A DNA stretch of 64,000 nucleotides from Gammaproteobacteria bacterium (lineage in GTDB: Bacteria; Pseudomonadota; Gammaproteobacteria; JAABTG01). Made by a program: the position numbers and the translations under genes. Below are positions 14,811 through 24,821 of this stretch, one piece after another (positions within the stretch are counted from its first letter, which is position 1; every line of letters begins with the position of its first letter). The stretch spans positions 2,170,001 to 2,234,000 of the forward strand of contig JAXHLS010000002.1 of NCBI GenBank assembly GCA_034522055.1, in the 5' to 3' direction. The notes below the pieces were generated by a model. The model was not told where the DNA came from and made no database searches. It worked only from the letters and a program-made list of their open reading frames with translations.

Positions 14811-16184
14811 TCAGAGGAAGCCGAAGCTGACCTGGAACAGGCGCTCCACGTCGGGCACCCGCTTCTTGTCCACCAGGAACAGGATGACGTGGTCGTCGGT
14901 GGCGATGACCGTGTCGTGGTGGGCGATGATCACCTCATCGCCGCGCACGACGGCGCCGATGGTGGTGCCGGGGGGCAGCTTGATCTCCTCCACCCGGTGC
15001 CCCACCACCTTCGACGTGGTGGGGTCGCCGTGGGCGATGGCCTCGATGGCCTCGGCGGCGCCGCGGCGGAGACTGTGCACCACCACCACGTCGCCCCGGC
15101 GCACGTGGGCCAGCAGGCTGCCGATGGTGGCCTGCTGGGGGGAGATGGCGATGTCGATGATGCCGCTCTGCACCAGGTCCACGTAGGAGGCGCGGTTGAT
15201 GAGGGCCATCACCTTGCGGGCCCCCATGCGCTTGGCCAGCATGGCCGAGAGGATATTCACCTGGTCGTCGTCGGTGACGGCACAGAACACGTCCATGGTG
15301 TCCACGTCCTCCTCCTGGAGCAGGTCCTTGTCGGCGGCGTCGCCGACCAGCACGATGGCACGATGGAGCACCTCGGACAGGGCCTCGGCGCGGGCCCGGG
15401 AGTGCTCTATCACCTTCACCTGGAAACGGTTCTCCAGCCCGCGGGCGAGGTGCTGGCCGATGTTGCCGCCGCCCGCCAGCAGCACCCGCTTCACCGGCTT
15501 GTCGAGCTGGCGCAGTTCGCCCATGACCTTGCGGATGTTCTCCCGCGCCGCCACGAAGAACACCTCGTCATCGGCCTCGATGACGGTATTGCCCTCGGGG
15601 ATGATGGCGCGCCCGCGGCGGAAGATGGCCGCCACCCGGGCGTCGATGCCCGGCATGTGGTCCCGCAGGGCGCGCAGCTCGTGGCCCACCAGGGGCCCGC
15701 CATAATAGGCCTTGACGGCCACCAGACGGACCCGGCCGTCGGCGAAATCCAGCACCTGCAGCGCCCCCGGGGTCTCGATGAGATGCTGGATGTAGTGGGT
15801 GACGATCTGCTCGGGGCTGATGAGCACGTCGATGGGCAGGGCGCCCTGGTCGAACAGCTGGTTGTGGCGCAGGTAGTCGCGCTCCCGCACCCGGGCGATC
15901 TTGGTGGGGGTGTGGAACAGGGTGTAGGCCACCTGGCAGGCGATCATGTTGGTCTCGTCGCTGTTGGTGACGGCCAGTACCATGTCGGCATCCTCGGCGC
16001 CGGCGCGGGCCAGTACCTCGGGATGGGAGGCCACCCCCTGCACGGTGCGGATGTCCAGGTGGTCCTGGAGGGCCATGAGCTTGTTGCCGTCGGTATCCAC
16101 CATGGTGATATCGTTGGCCTCGCTGGCGAGGTTCTCCGCCACCGATGACCCCACCTGGCCGGCGCCGAGGATGATGACCTTCAT
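14811..16184 (-). CDS. trkA: Trk potassium uptake regulatory protein TrkA
   Basis: This 457-residue cytoplasmic peripheral protein binds NAD(H) and gates TrkH. It has two tandem RCK units: the first Rossmann motif is [18 protein letters not shown] at the N-terminus with an acidic end at MVDTD, and the second is [18 protein letters not shown] with [18 protein letters not shown] domains follow each ([40 protein letters not shown]). Length matches E. coli TrkA (458). It lies between ntrX and trkH, as in many Gammaproteobacteria. Confidence 0.95.
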   Translation of the reverse strand: MKVIILGAGQVGSSVAENLASEANDITMVDTDGNKLMALQDHLDIRTVQGVASHPEVLARAGAEDADMVLAVTNSDETNMIACQVAYTLFHTPTKIARVRERDYLRHNQLFDQGALPIDVLISPEQIVTHYIQHLIETPGALQVLDFADGRVRLVAVKAYYGGPLVGHELRALRDHMPGIDARVAAIFRRGRAIIPEGNTVIEADDEVFFVAARENIRKVMGELRQLDKPVKRVLLAGGGNIGQHLARGLENRFQVKVIEHSRARAEALSEVLHRAIVLVGDAADKDLLQEEDVDTMDVFCAVTDDDQVNILSAMLAKRMGARKVMALINRASYVDLVQSGIIDIAISPQQATIGSLLAHVRRGDVVVVHSLRRGAAEAIEAIAHGDPTTSKVVGHRVEEIKLPPGTTIGAVVRGDEVIIAHHDTVIATDDHVILFLVDKKRVPDVERLFQVSFGFL

Positions 16185-16202
16185 GACGCGGGACTCACGC
16201 CA

Positions 16203-17557
16203 TCAGTTCCGGCGCGGGTTGATACCCAGAGCCTTGAGCTTGCGATAGAGGTGGGTGCGCTCCATGCCCACGCGCTTAGAGGCGCGGCTCACGTTGCCGC
16301 CGGCCGCCTCCAGCTGATGCTCCAGATAGGCGCGTTCGAAGTGTTCCCGGGCCTCCCGCAGGGGCAGATCGTAGACGGCATTCTCGGTGGCCGGCTGGCG
16401 GGGCTGCTGCCCAGGGCCCGTTCCACCTCCTCCACCGACACCTCGGTACTGCTGCCGAGGATGAGCAGGCGCTGCACCAGGTTGATGAGTTCGCGCACGT
16501 TGCCGGGCCAGGGGTAGTTGCGCAGGTAGTTCTGGGCGCCCACGCTGAAATGACGGTAGCGCAGGTTGTCCCGGCGCACGAAGTAGTCGACGTAGTAGTC
16601 GATGAGGTCGGGGACATCCTCGGGATGCTCCCGCAGTCCGGGTACATAGAGGGGCAGCACGTTGAGCTGGTAGAACAGGTCGTCCCGGAAGGTGCCGGCC
16701 TCCACCGCCGCGGCGAGGTCATGGCTGGTGGCGGCGACGATGCGCACATCCGCATCCACCAGTTCCTTGCCGCCGGAGCGCAACAGGTTCTTCTGCTCGA
16801 TGGCCGACAGCAGACGCGCCTGCACCGCCGAGTCCATGTCGGCGATGTCGTTGAGGAACAGGGTGCCGCCGTTGGCCTGTTCGATGTGGCCGTAGTGGAC
16901 GTTGTCGCCCTCCTCGCTGCCGAAGAGTTCCACCACCGGGTCGACGCCGCCGGAGAAGGTCACGCCGACGCTGATGAAGGGGCCGCGGGCGCGGTTGCTG
17001 TGCTCATGGAGATAGCGGGCGAACACCTCTTTGCCGCTGCCGGACTCGCCGCTGAGGAGCACGGCGGTGTCGTGCTCCGCGATGCGCCCGAGTTGCTCCT
17101 TGAGGGCCGCCACCACCGCGCTGCGCCCCACCGGCTCCGCCAGGGGCTGGGACTGGCGCTTGAGGCCCACGTTCTCGTGACGCAGGCGTGAGGCCTCGAG
17201 GCCGCGCTCGGCGGTCACCAGCAGCTTGGCCATGGACAGGGGCTTTTCGATGAAGTCGTAGGCCCCCAGCCGCGTGGCCTCCACCGCCGTTTCCACCGTG
17301 CCGTGACCGGACATCATGATCACCGGGGTCTCCAGGCCATCACCCTCGGCCCATTCCTTGAGCAGCGTGATGCCGTCGGTGTCGGGCATCCAGATGTCCA
17401 GCAGGGTGAGGTCCGGACGCCGGGCCCGGCGGGCGCGACGGGCGGCTTCGGCGTTCTCGGCGGTGCCCACCTCGTAGCCTTCATCCTCGAGGATCTCCTG
17501 AACCAGTTGGCGGATATCGGGTTCGTCGTCCACCACCAGGATGTATGCGGCACTCAT
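16203..17557 (-). pseudogene. ntrX: Nitrogen-regulation-type response regulator NtrX, frameshifted near its 3' end
   Basis: Domain order is receiver with phosphoacceptor Asp54 (DLTLLDIWMPDTDG), AAA+ core with Walker A GESGSGKE at 170-177, and a Fis-type HTH. After the core the frame is lost; the correct C-terminus, ENAVYDLPLREAREHFERAY followed by GNVSRASKRVGMERTHLYRK, continues in another frame to 16203. One C added to the CCCC run (plus-strand GGGG, 16400-16403) restores 451 residues. After ELFG at 210-213, the position of the GAFTGA loop that contacts sigma54 reads GDNVHYG, so direct sigma54 activation is doubtful. As written, the protein lacks its DNA-binding domain. It starts at an ATGA overlap with ntrY. 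Confidence 0.88.
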
Positions 17558-19783
17558 GATGTCTCTCTCTCGAGGCTGTCTTGTGATGCGGTGTGGGCTT
17601 GAGCCGCGGCTCCGTGCCGGTGCAGGGCATCGCCCACCGGGAAGCGCATCTCGATGCAGGCGCCGCCCGCGGGCGGATTATGGGCCCAGATGGAGCCGCC
17701 ATGCTCTTCGACGATTTTCTTGGCGATGGCCAGACCGAGGCCGCTCCCCTTGTTCTTCGAGGTGACATAGGGCTCGAAGGCCGTGTCCAGCATGTCCGGA
17801 TCGAAGCCCCCGCCATTGTCCCTGATGGTGATCTGGATGGTCGCGGCGCCCTTGCTCTCGGCGCTGGCCGTGGCGACGCGAACCTCGATGGGGGCATCGC
17901 CGCGTTCCGCCTCCAGAGCGTTCTTGATCAGGTTATGGAACAGCTGGCGCAACCGTCCGGGGTCCGCTTCGAGGCGCGGCAGGGGGCTTTGCAGATCCAC
18001 CTCCAGGGCCCCCTTCGGCATATTGTAACGATAAAGGTCCAGCACTTCGCCAAGCAATGCGTTGACATCCACCTGCTCGGGCGTGGTGCGGGGCGGGCGG
18101 GCGTAGTTGGAGAAGGCATCCACCATCTCCTTCATGGCCTCCACCTGCTGGATGATGGTGTGGGTGAGACGGCCGAGGGTCTCCTTGTCCCGGCCTTCGA
18201 GATGGCGGGAAAACTTGTGCTGCACCCGCTCGGCGGACAGGCGGATGGGGGTGAGGGGGTTCTTGATCTCGTGGGCGAGGCGGCGCGCCACCTCACTCCA
18301 GGCGGCATCCCGCTGGGCGTTCACCAGGGCGGTGATGTCGTCGAACACGATGACGTGCTCGCCCGCACCCGCCAGCGGCGTGCCGCTGCACATGAGCACC
18401 TGGCGACCCTCCGGGCCCATGAGGCCGAACTCCTCCCGCCAGTCGTCGTCGCCATTGGCGAGGTAGCGTTCGAAGGCCTCCATGAGGGGCGCGAGGTAGC
18501 CGTGGACCTGGCCGATCTCCCGCAGGCTCCCGCCCATGTGGCGGGCCATGTCCACGTTGAGAATGGCCCCGGCCGCCCGGTTGCCGGTGACCACCCGGGC
18601 TTCGCCGTCCACGGTGATGACGCCGGAGGACATGTTACTCAACACCGCCTCCAGGTAGGTGCGCTGCTCCTCCACTTCCTGGCGGCTGCGGAAGGCCTCG
18701 TCCCGCGCCTGCTTGAGACGCCGGGTCATGTCGTTGAAGGAGTTTACCAGGTGACCCAGTTCGTGACTGCCGGCCGGCGGTAACTGGGTCTCAGAGTCGC
18801 CTGCGGCCACCGCCCGGGTGCCCTCCGCGAGGTCGCGTATGGGGCGGGTCAGGCGGCCGGCGGAGTAGAAGGCCGCCCAGACCGCCGTTAGCAGGCTGAG
18901 GAGGAGTACCAGGCCGAGGGTCAGGGTGAAGCTGCGTTTCAGGGGCTCGCGCAGGAACGTGAGTCGCTTGTACTGGCCGTAGGCGGTCTGCACGTTGAGG
19001 GCGAGTTTGTTCATGCGTTCGGCCACCGGATGCAGGGCCTGCAACATCAGGGTGTCGCGCCCCGGCATGTCGGACGGCAGCTTCACCACCACGCGCATCT
19101 CGAGGTTGCCGTCGCGCACCGGGTCGAGGCCGATGTAGCGGCCGCTCTGCTGGACCTGCAGCACTATGGCCTCGTCGGGCGTGGGGGATGATATTGGTGG
19201 AGAAAGCACTGCTGGAGGCGATGATGCCGCGGCTCGGTGAGAACAACGTGTACTCGGAGGCATTGGCCCGCTCGCGCATGTCGTCGAGGTGCATGGCCAG
19301 GCTGCCCTCGGTGACGCCGGCGAGTTCGGCGGCCAGTTGTTCGGTGTTGCGCAGGAGCTCGGCCATGCGGTTGTCGATGGCCGTGCGACTGAGTTTCAGG
19401 GCATCGTTGAGGGCGTCCTCGATCTCCACGTCGAACCAGTTGTCGATGCCCTCGTTGAGGAACTGCACCGAGAAGTAGAACACCACCAGCACCGGGGTCA
19501 CGGCGAGGGTGGAGAACACCAGCACCATGCGCCCGGCGAGGCGGGCCCCCGGGGCCCGGGTGCGCAGCTGATGCACCAGGCGGGACACGTTGAGGACGAT
19601 GAGCACCGCGAGGATCAGGAGCCCGGCGGCGTTGATCAGCAGCAGCAGGGAGTAGAGCTCGTCGAAGCGGGTGGAGTTTGCCGTGGCATCGCTCATGAGC
19701 TTGAGCGAGATGAGCAGCAGCAGTGACAGCGCGGCGATGGGCGTGAAACCGCCCAGCAGCCGTTTCACTCTTCCAGGGGGCAT
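17554..19783 (-). pseudogene. ntrY: Sensor histidine kinase NtrY, frameshifted in the sensor region
   Basis: The N-terminal frame, from the ATG at 19783, has three membrane segments (PIAALSLLLLISLKLM, LLLLINAAGLLILAVLIVLNV, VLVFSTLAVTPVLVVFYFSV) and a periplasmic sensor up to AFSTNIIP. The next frame continues TPDEAIVLQVQQSGRYIGLD, a fourth membrane helix, HAMP, PAS, the phosphoacceptor His in RRLAHEIKNPLTPIRLSAER, and the ATPase boxes including KGSGLGLAIAKKIVEEHGG. Removing one C from the CCCCC run (plus-strand GGGGG, 19183-19187) gives 742 residues, a normal NtrY. NtrY would phosphorylate NtrX, whose gene overlaps by 4 bp. Either both genes are broken or both contain sequencing errors. Confidence 0.88.
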
Positions 19784-20322
19784 CGGAATACGTCACTGGC
19801 CAGGCGCCACTGGGAGCTCAGGTAGGCCAGGGGGCGCAGCGGCGCGGGCAGGGATTCGATGTCTAGCCGTGCCTCCATGACGACCTCGTAGTCGTCACCC
19901 GGCGGCGCGAGCTTGGCATCCAGCAGGGGAAAGCGCCGCAGTCTGCCGAGGAAGAAAGTGGCCTCGTCGAGGGTGCCGAAGGTCCTGCTGATGCCGGTAT
20001 TGAGGTTATCCACCACGTAGCGGCCGCTCAAGGGGTGAAGGGTGAGCTCGTAGTGTTGGGCGATGTCCGCCACGGTCTCGTTCCACAGATACGTGCGCAG
20101 CCGTTCCACCTCGATCTCCAATACCACGGTGAGGGCCACGCCGTTGTCAAGGGCCTCGAGGGCGTGGTCGCTGAAGCGGTAGTCGATGCGGGCGTCCAGC
20201 CAGTAGACCCCCTGGTCCAGGTAGGTGCGGGCGTCGCGGACATGGAATTCGGTATTGGCCGCGGCGGTGACGTGGAACAGCAGCCCGACCACCAGCATGA
20301 GGTTGCGCCACGACTTCAACAT
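19765..20322 (-). CDS. DUF4390 domain-containing exported protein
   Basis: This is a 185-residue protein with a signal peptide (LMLVVGLLFHVTAAANT) and a mature DUF4390 domain: FHVRDARTYLDQGVYWLDAR, then LEALDNGVALTVVLEIEVER and LRPLAYLSSQWRLASD. The function is unknown. In many Gammaproteobacteria this gene lies, as here, between rsmB and ntrY, and its stop overlaps the ntrY start by 19 bp. A periplasmic role linked to NtrY sensing is possible but is inferred only from this constant position. Confidence 0.87.
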   Translation of the reverse strand: MLKSWRNLMLVVGLLFHVTAAANTEFHVRDARTYLDQGVYWLDARIDYRFSDHALEALDNGVALTVVLEIEVERLRTYLWNETVADIAQHYELTLHPLSGRYVVDNLNTGISRTFGTLDEATFFLGRLRRFPLLDAKLAPPGDDYEVVMEARLDIESLPAPLRPLAYLSSQWRLASDVFRCPLEE

Positions 20323-20325
20323 GGT

Positions 20326-21648
20326 TCAGAGCTTGCGCAGCCTCGCGTAATAGAACCCGTCCATATCCCCGTCGCCCGGCAGGATCTGGCGCCCGGGGCC
20401 ATGGGGGTGCCCCCAATCCTCAGGCAGGGGATCGGCCCGGGCATCGCGGTGTGTGGCGAGGAAGGCATCCATGATCGTCCCATTCTCGGGTGGCAGGGTG
20501 GAGCAGGTAGCGTACAACAGCGTCCCGCCCGCGGCCAACGTGGGCCACAGTGCCTCCAGGAGACGGGCCTGGGTGGCCGCGAAGGCGTCCAACTGGTCCG
20601 CGTCGCGCCGGATTTTTATATCCGGGTGGCGGCGGATGACCCCAGTGGCCGAACAGGGCGCGTCCAGCAGGATGCGCTGAAAGGGTCGGCCGTCCCACCA
20701 GGTGTCCGACGCCGCGGCGTCGGCCGTATGCACGGTGCACGCGAGCCCGAGGCGGTCCAGGGTGTCCCGCAACAGGGTCGTGCGGGAGGCGTCCTGTTCG
20801 ACGGCCACCAACTCGTCGAGTCCGGGGCAGGCTTCCAGCAGGTGGGCGGTCTTGCCACCGGGGGCCGCGCAGGCATCCAATATTCGCTCGCCGGGCTGCG
20901 GCGCCAGCAACGGGGCGGCCAGCTGGGCCGCCTCGTCCTGGACCGATACGTCCCCGGCATCGAAGCCGGGCACGGCGTGGACATCCATGGCTGCACCCAG
21001 GATCACGGCGTGGGGCGAGTGGCGGCCCGGGACGGCGGCGATCCCCGCGGCCTGCAGCCGCGCGAGGTAATCCGCCCTGCTGTGGCGGCGCGTGTTCACC
21101 CGCAGGGTCATGGGGGCCCGGGCGTTGTTGGCCGCCAGCACGGCGGGCCAGTGGTCGGGCCAGGCTTGTTGCAGGGCCGCGGCCAGCCACGCCGGATGGG
21201 CATGACCGGCGGGGCCGTCCGATGCCGTCTCCGCCTCCAGGGCCTCCCGTTCCCGTTGATAACGCCTCAACACCGCGTTGATGAGACCCTTCGCCCAGGG
21301 CTTGCGTCGTTTCACGGCCAGGGCCACGGCCGAATCCACGGCGGCGTAGGGTGGCACGCGGGTGTAGGCCATCTGATAGATGCCGAGGACCAGGATGCAC
21401 TCGATGTCCGTATCCCTGGCCCGCAAGGGCTGGTCCAGCAGGCGGGCGAGGAAATGGCGCAGCCGGGGCAGCCAGCGCAGGACGCCATAGCTGAGTTCGC
21501 GCGCCAGCCCGCGATCACGCCCGTCGGCCAGCGCGCCGAGCCGGGTATCGAGGGCGTTATTGAGGTTTTCGCGGCCGCGCAGCACGGCCAGCAGCACCTC
21601 CACCGCGACGGCGCGGGCCTCGAGATCGGCCGAGGGGGGGCGGGGCAT
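20326..21648 (-). CDS. rsmB: 16S rRNA (cytosine(967)-C5)-methyltransferase RsmB
   Basis: This is a 440-residue enzyme. The N-terminal NusB-like RNA-binding helical domain (LEARAVAVEVLLAVLRGREN ... RRKPWAKGLINAVLRRYQRE) is followed by the methyltransferase domain: SAM motif ILDACAAPGGKTAHLLE, motif IV DAPCSATG and motif VI ATCSTLPPENG, carrying the two cysteines that act on the target cytosine. The ATG at 21648 gives the usual N-terminus (MPRPPSADLEARAVAVEVL) 11 bp after the fmt stop. It is part of the classic def-fmt-rsmB arrangement. Confidence 0.95.
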   Translation of the reverse strand: MPRPPSADLEARAVAVEVLLAVLRGRENLNNALDTRLGALADGRDRGLARELSYGVLRWLPRLRHFLARLLDQPLRARDTDIECILVLGIYQMAYTRVPPYAAVDSAVALAVKRRKPWAKGLINAVLRRYQREREALEAETASDGPAGHAHPAWLAAALQQAWPDHWPAVLAANNARAPMTLRVNTRRHSRADYLARLQAAGIAAVPGRHSPHAVILGAAMDVHAVPGFDAGDVSVQDEAAQLAAPLLAPQPGERILDACAAPGGKTAHLLEACPGLDELVAVEQDASRTTLLRDTLDRLGLACTVHTADAAASDTWWDGRPFQRILLDAPCSATGVIRRHPDIKIRRDADQLDAFAATQARLLEALWPTLAAGGTLLYATCSTLPPENGTIMDAFLATHRDARADPLPEDWGHPHGPGRQILPGDGDMDGFYYARLRKL

Positions 21649-21659
21649 GGGCCCGGCCC

Positions 21660-22601
21660 CTAGACGGGCGCGTCTTTGAGGCGCGCTCCGGTGGGATCGG
21701 CGTGGGCATGGAGGTAATCCGCCACCGCCATGGGCCGGCCGCCGGCGAGTTGGAGGCGGGTGATGAGGATGTCGTCGTCGCCCGTGGCCACGGTGAGACC
21801 CTCGGGGCCGGCATTGCTGATGGTACCAGGCGGGGCACCGGCCGCCACCGCCAGGGGCATGCAGTCCCAGATGCGCAGCAGGGTGTCGCCCAGATAACAG
21901 TGGGCCACCGGCCACGGATTGAAGGCGCGCACCGCGCGGTCGATGGCCGCGGCCGATTGCTGCCAATCCAGGCGTGCCTCGGACTTGTGGAGCTTGGCGG
22001 CGTAGGTGGCCCGCGAGTCGTCCTGCGCCGTGGTCCGGGCGGTGCCGGCCTCGAGGTGTCCGAGCACCACCAGCAGGGCCCCGGGCCCGAGGCGCGCCAG
22101 CCGATCATGGAGGTCACCGGCGGTGTCCGTGGCGTGGATGGGGCATGGGGACTGCAGATAGACCGGCCCGCTGTCGAGGCCGGCCTCCATGTGCATGACG
22201 GAGACGCCGGTCTCGCGGTCCCCCGCCAGGATGGCGCGTTGGATGGGGGCCGCGCCGCGCCACCGCGGCAGCAGGGAGGCGTGCACGTTGAGACATCCCC
22301 GCGCCGGGATGTCCAGCACCACCTGGGGTAGCAGCAGGCCGTAGGCCACCACCACCATGACATCCGGGGCCCAGGCGCGCAGGGGGGCGAGGGTGTCCTC
22401 GGACCTCAGGGAGGGCGGCTGCAGCAATGGAAGACCGTGGGCCTCGGCCAGCCGTCTCACCGGCCCGGCCGCGAGCCGCCGGCCACGTCCGGCGGGGCGG
22501 TCGGGCTGGGTCAGGACCCCCACCAGCCGGTGAGGGGAGTCCAGCAGCGCCCGCAGATGTTGGGCGGCGAACTCGGGGGTGCCGGCGAACAGGATCCTCA
22601 C
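21660..22601 (-). CDS. fmt: Methionyl-tRNA formyltransferase
   Basis: This 313-residue enzyme transfers a formyl group from 10-formyl-tetrahydrofolate to initiator Met-tRNA. The N-terminus MRILFAGTPEFAAQHLRALL and the catalytic motif NVHASLLPRWRGAAPIQRAI (Asn105, His107) with Asp143 in EAGLDSGPVYL are as in E. coli Fmt. The C-terminal anticodon-side domain is present (FNPWPVAHCYLGDTLLRIW). Its partner def is 94 bp upstream, in the standard order. Confidence 0.96.
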   Translation of the reverse strand: MRILFAGTPEFAAQHLRALLDSPHRLVGVLTQPDRPAGRGRRLAAGPVRRLAEAHGLPLLQPPSLRSEDTLAPLRAWAPDVMVVVAYGLLLPQVVLDIPARGCLNVHASLLPRWRGAAPIQRAILAGDRETGVSVMHMEAGLDSGPVYLQSPCPIHATDTAGDLHDRLARLGPGALLVVLGHLEAGTARTTAQDDSRATYAAKLHKSEARLDWQQSAAAIDRAVRAFNPWPVAHCYLGDTLLRIWDCMPLAVAAGAPPGTISNAGPEGLTVATGDDDILITRLQLAGGRPMAVADYLHAHADPTGARLKDAPV

Positions 22602-22695
22602 GTGCCGGTGGCGCCGGCCGTGGCCGCTGCTACGCCGTTCGTGGCACGGTCAGGACGCCGCGCTGGCGCGGTGCCGGCGGGTGTGCGGCGCGTCA

Positions 22696-23235
22696 CTAGA
22701 GGGCGGTATGGGCGCGGGAACCGGCGTGGGGGCCGCGGCCCTGGCGCTGGGCCTTCTCCAGCTTCTTGCGGATACGCTGGCGCTTCAGAGACGATAGATA
22801 ATCCACGAACAGCTTGCCGTCCAGGTGGTCCAGTTCGTGTTGCACGCACACCGCCAGCAGGCCCTCGGCCTCCTGTTCGATGGTTCTGCCGTCACGATCG
22901 AGGGCGGAGAAGCGGATCCATTCCGCCCGCCGCACCTCTTCGAAGAAGTCGGGTACCGACAGGCAGCCCTCCTCCATCACCTCTTCGCCGCGGCGCTCCA
23001 GGATGGTGGGGTTGATGAGACACAGGGGCGCATCCTTGTGCTCGGAGATGTCGATGGTGATGACCCGCAGGGAGACGTTGACCTGGGGGGCCGCCAGGCC
23101 GATGCCCGGGGCGTCGTACATGGTGTCGAACATGTCGTCTACCAGGCGCCTCACACCGTCGTCCACACGCTCCACCGGACGGGCCTCGTGACGCAGGCGG
23201 GGATCGGGGAATTGCAGGATTTCTAGTCTGGCCAT
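22696..23235 (-). CDS. def: Peptide deformylase
   Basis: This 179-residue metalloenzyme removes the N-formyl group from new proteins. All three signatures are present: GIGLAAPQ (44-51), EGCLSVP (89-95) with metal ligand Cys91, and QHELDH (132-137) with ligands His133 and His137 and catalytic Glu134. The ATG at 23235 ([15 protein letters not shown]) is preferred over an upstream start at 23289 because it fits the family N-terminus. The C-terminal tail is basic. It is the first gene of the minus-strand operon running to the methyltransferase at 12737. Confidence 0.96.
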   Translation of the reverse strand: MARLEILQFPDPRLRHEARPVERVDDGVRRLVDDMFDTMYDAPGIGLAAPQVNVSLRVITIDISEHKDAPLCLINPTILERRGEEVMEEGCLSVPDFFEEVRRAEWIRFSALDRDGRTIEQEAEGLLAVCVQHELDHLDGKLFVDYLSSLKRQRIRKKLEKAQRQGRGPHAGSRAHTAL

Positions 23236-23324
23236 GATTACTGGAGGTTGAAGTGCGAGGGGTGTGGCGGCGCGGTAGCCCGGCAACACCGCCGGTATGG
23301 AAAGATGGATTTTGTGTTAACTCT

Positions 23325-23376
23325 CATGGCGATACGCGCCGCCCGAGATGATGAAAGAGGAGCGCGTATCGCCATG
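23325..23376. repeat. Perfect 15-bp inverted repeat between def and the LysM gene
   Basis: CATGGCGATACGCGC (23325-23339) and GCGCGTATCGCCATG (23362-23376) are exact reverse complements separated by 22 bp. They could form a cruciform or RNA hairpin, or be the ends of a small repeat. They lie in the 411-bp gene-free gap 23236-23646, whose right part (about 23500-23600) is AT-rich and is the likely promoter region for the LysM gene. Confidence 0.7.
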
Positions 23377-23394
23377 TTCGTTCCCTCACCCCAT

Positions 23395-23415
23395 CCCTCT
23401 CCCAGAGGGAGAGGG
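23395..23415. repeat. Short GC-rich palindrome
   Basis: CCCTCTCCC and GGGAGAGGG form a perfect 9-bp stem with a 3-base loop, preceded by CCCTCACCCCAT. This is a common intergenic repeat type in Proteobacteria. There is no T-run, so it is not a good terminator. Confidence 0.55.
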
Positions 23416-23646
23416 GGAGATGGTGCTTCGCGACTTTCTCGTTAATGTGGGGGATGCGCCCCGGAAAGGCAACCCTGAAAGCGTGTAAGTTTCTGTTTAG
23501 ACGACAGGTATTTGCGAGCGCCGCGGGTCTTTCGTAATGTTCTTTATAAAAATACTGTTCTAACTACATAATTGTGCTAACTTTATGCATATTGATCCCC
23601 GGGCGCTGTCAGGGGCGGGCGTGAGTTGATACCACAGGTGACTGCG

Positions 23647-24801
23647 ATGGGCATGAAGCATTTATCAATCCTAATCATGACATGGGCCCTCGGTGGCGCC
23701 GTGGTCGCCCAACCGGCCACGCTGGCGGCCGACCACCCCGACCAGTACGTGGTCAGGAAGGGCGATACCCTGTGGGACATCTCCGGTCGATTCCTGCAAC
23801 AGCCCTGGCAATGGCCCGAACTCTGGGAGCGCAACCCCCAGATAGACAATCCACACCTTATATATCCCGGTGACGTCGTCAGCCTGGTATACCGTGACGG
23901 CAGGCCCATGCTCACGGTACGGCGCGGGGGCGGCGGGCGGCCGGTCGTGCGGCTGGGCCCGGAGGTCAGGAGCGAACCCCGGGAGACCGGCATACCGGCC
24001 ATTCCCCTGGACGCCATCGGCGCGTTCCTCAACGCCTCCACGGTGGTGACGGACGAGACTCTGGCGGCGGCACCCTACGTGGTCTCAGTGGGCAAGGAGC
24101 ACCTCATCGGGAGTCCCCATAGCAACATCTACGTCAGGGGGGTGGGGGAGGGCGATACCCGTTTCGCCGTGTACCGCCGCGGGCGCGCCTATACCGACGC
24201 CGACGGCCCCGGCGGGGGCGAGTACCTGGGGCACGAGGCCCTGCATGTGGCGGACGTGGAGGTGGTGCGGGACGGCGACCCGGCCACCGCCCGGGTATTG
24301 CGGAGCAATCGGGAACTGCTGGCCGGTGACCGCCTGTTGCCCCTGGCCGAGGACCATTTCACGGAGCCCTTCGTTCCCCATGCACCCGATGGCGAGGTGC
24401 GGGGCAGCATCATCTCGGTATTCGACGGCGTGACCCAGATCGGCCCGAATCAGGTGGTGGTACTCAATGTAGGCGAGAACCAGGGCATCGAGAGCGGCCA
24501 CGTGCTGGCGGTGTGGCAGAAGGGCCCCCTGGTGGAGGACCGGTTCGTCGAGCAGCCCGATCGGCGCACGGCGAGCTACGAGGAATCGAATGGCGGTGTG
24601 GCCGCGGACATGGGTGAATTCTTCAATCGTATCAGCGACGCCGTAGGCAGTATCCGCAAGGAGCAGGCCCCCCTGGTGGCTCTGCCCGACGAACGTGCCG
24701 GGTTGGTGATGGTGTTCCGCACCTTTGAGCGGGTCAGCTATGCCCTGGTCATGGAGGCCGGCCGCGCCATGCATCTCTATGACCGGGTAACCAACCCCTG
24801 A
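23647..24801 (+). CDS. LysM peptidoglycan-binding domain protein
   Basis: This is a 384-residue exported protein. A signal peptide (SILIMTWALGGAVVAQPATLA) is followed by one LysM domain, YVVRKGDTLWDISGRFLQQP ... NPQIDNPHLIYPGDVVSL, which binds peptidoglycan glycan chains. The remaining 300 residues, including VLNVGENQGIESGHVLAVW, match the long LysM proteins encoded next to dprA in many Gammaproteobacteria; their exact role is unknown. The ATG at 23647 follows AGGTGA; a TTG at 23626 is less likely. dprA starts 20 bp downstream. Confidence 0.9.
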   Translation: MGMKHLSILIMTWALGGAVVAQPATLAADHPDQYVVRKGDTLWDISGRFLQQPWQWPELWERNPQIDNPHLIYPGDVVSLVYRDGRPMLTVRRGGGGRPVVRLGPEVRSEPRETGIPAIPLDAIGAFLNASTVVTDETLAAAPYVVSVGKEHLIGSPHSNIYVRGVGEGDTRFAVYRRGRAYTDADGPGGGEYLGHEALHVADVEVVRDGDPATARVLRSNRELLAGDRLLPLAEDHFTEPFVPHAPDGEVRGSIISVFDGVTQIGPNQVVVLNVGENQGIESGHVLAVWQKGPLVEDRFVEQPDRRTASYEESNGGVAADMGEFFNRISDAVGSIRKEQAPLVALPDERAGLVMVFRTFERVSYALVMEAGRAMHLYDRVTNP

Positions 24802-24821
24802 CGGCCGGGTAAAGAGGCTCC

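Noticed and set aside
14790-16148. 452-codon plus-strand frame opposite trkA
   Set aside because: His/Asp/Gly-rich shadow of a clear TrkA coding sequence.
16203-17557. Programmed frameshifting in ntrX
   Set aside because: ntrX is not known to use it, and its partner ntrY has a shift of the opposite sign in another homopolymer; error or decay is simpler.
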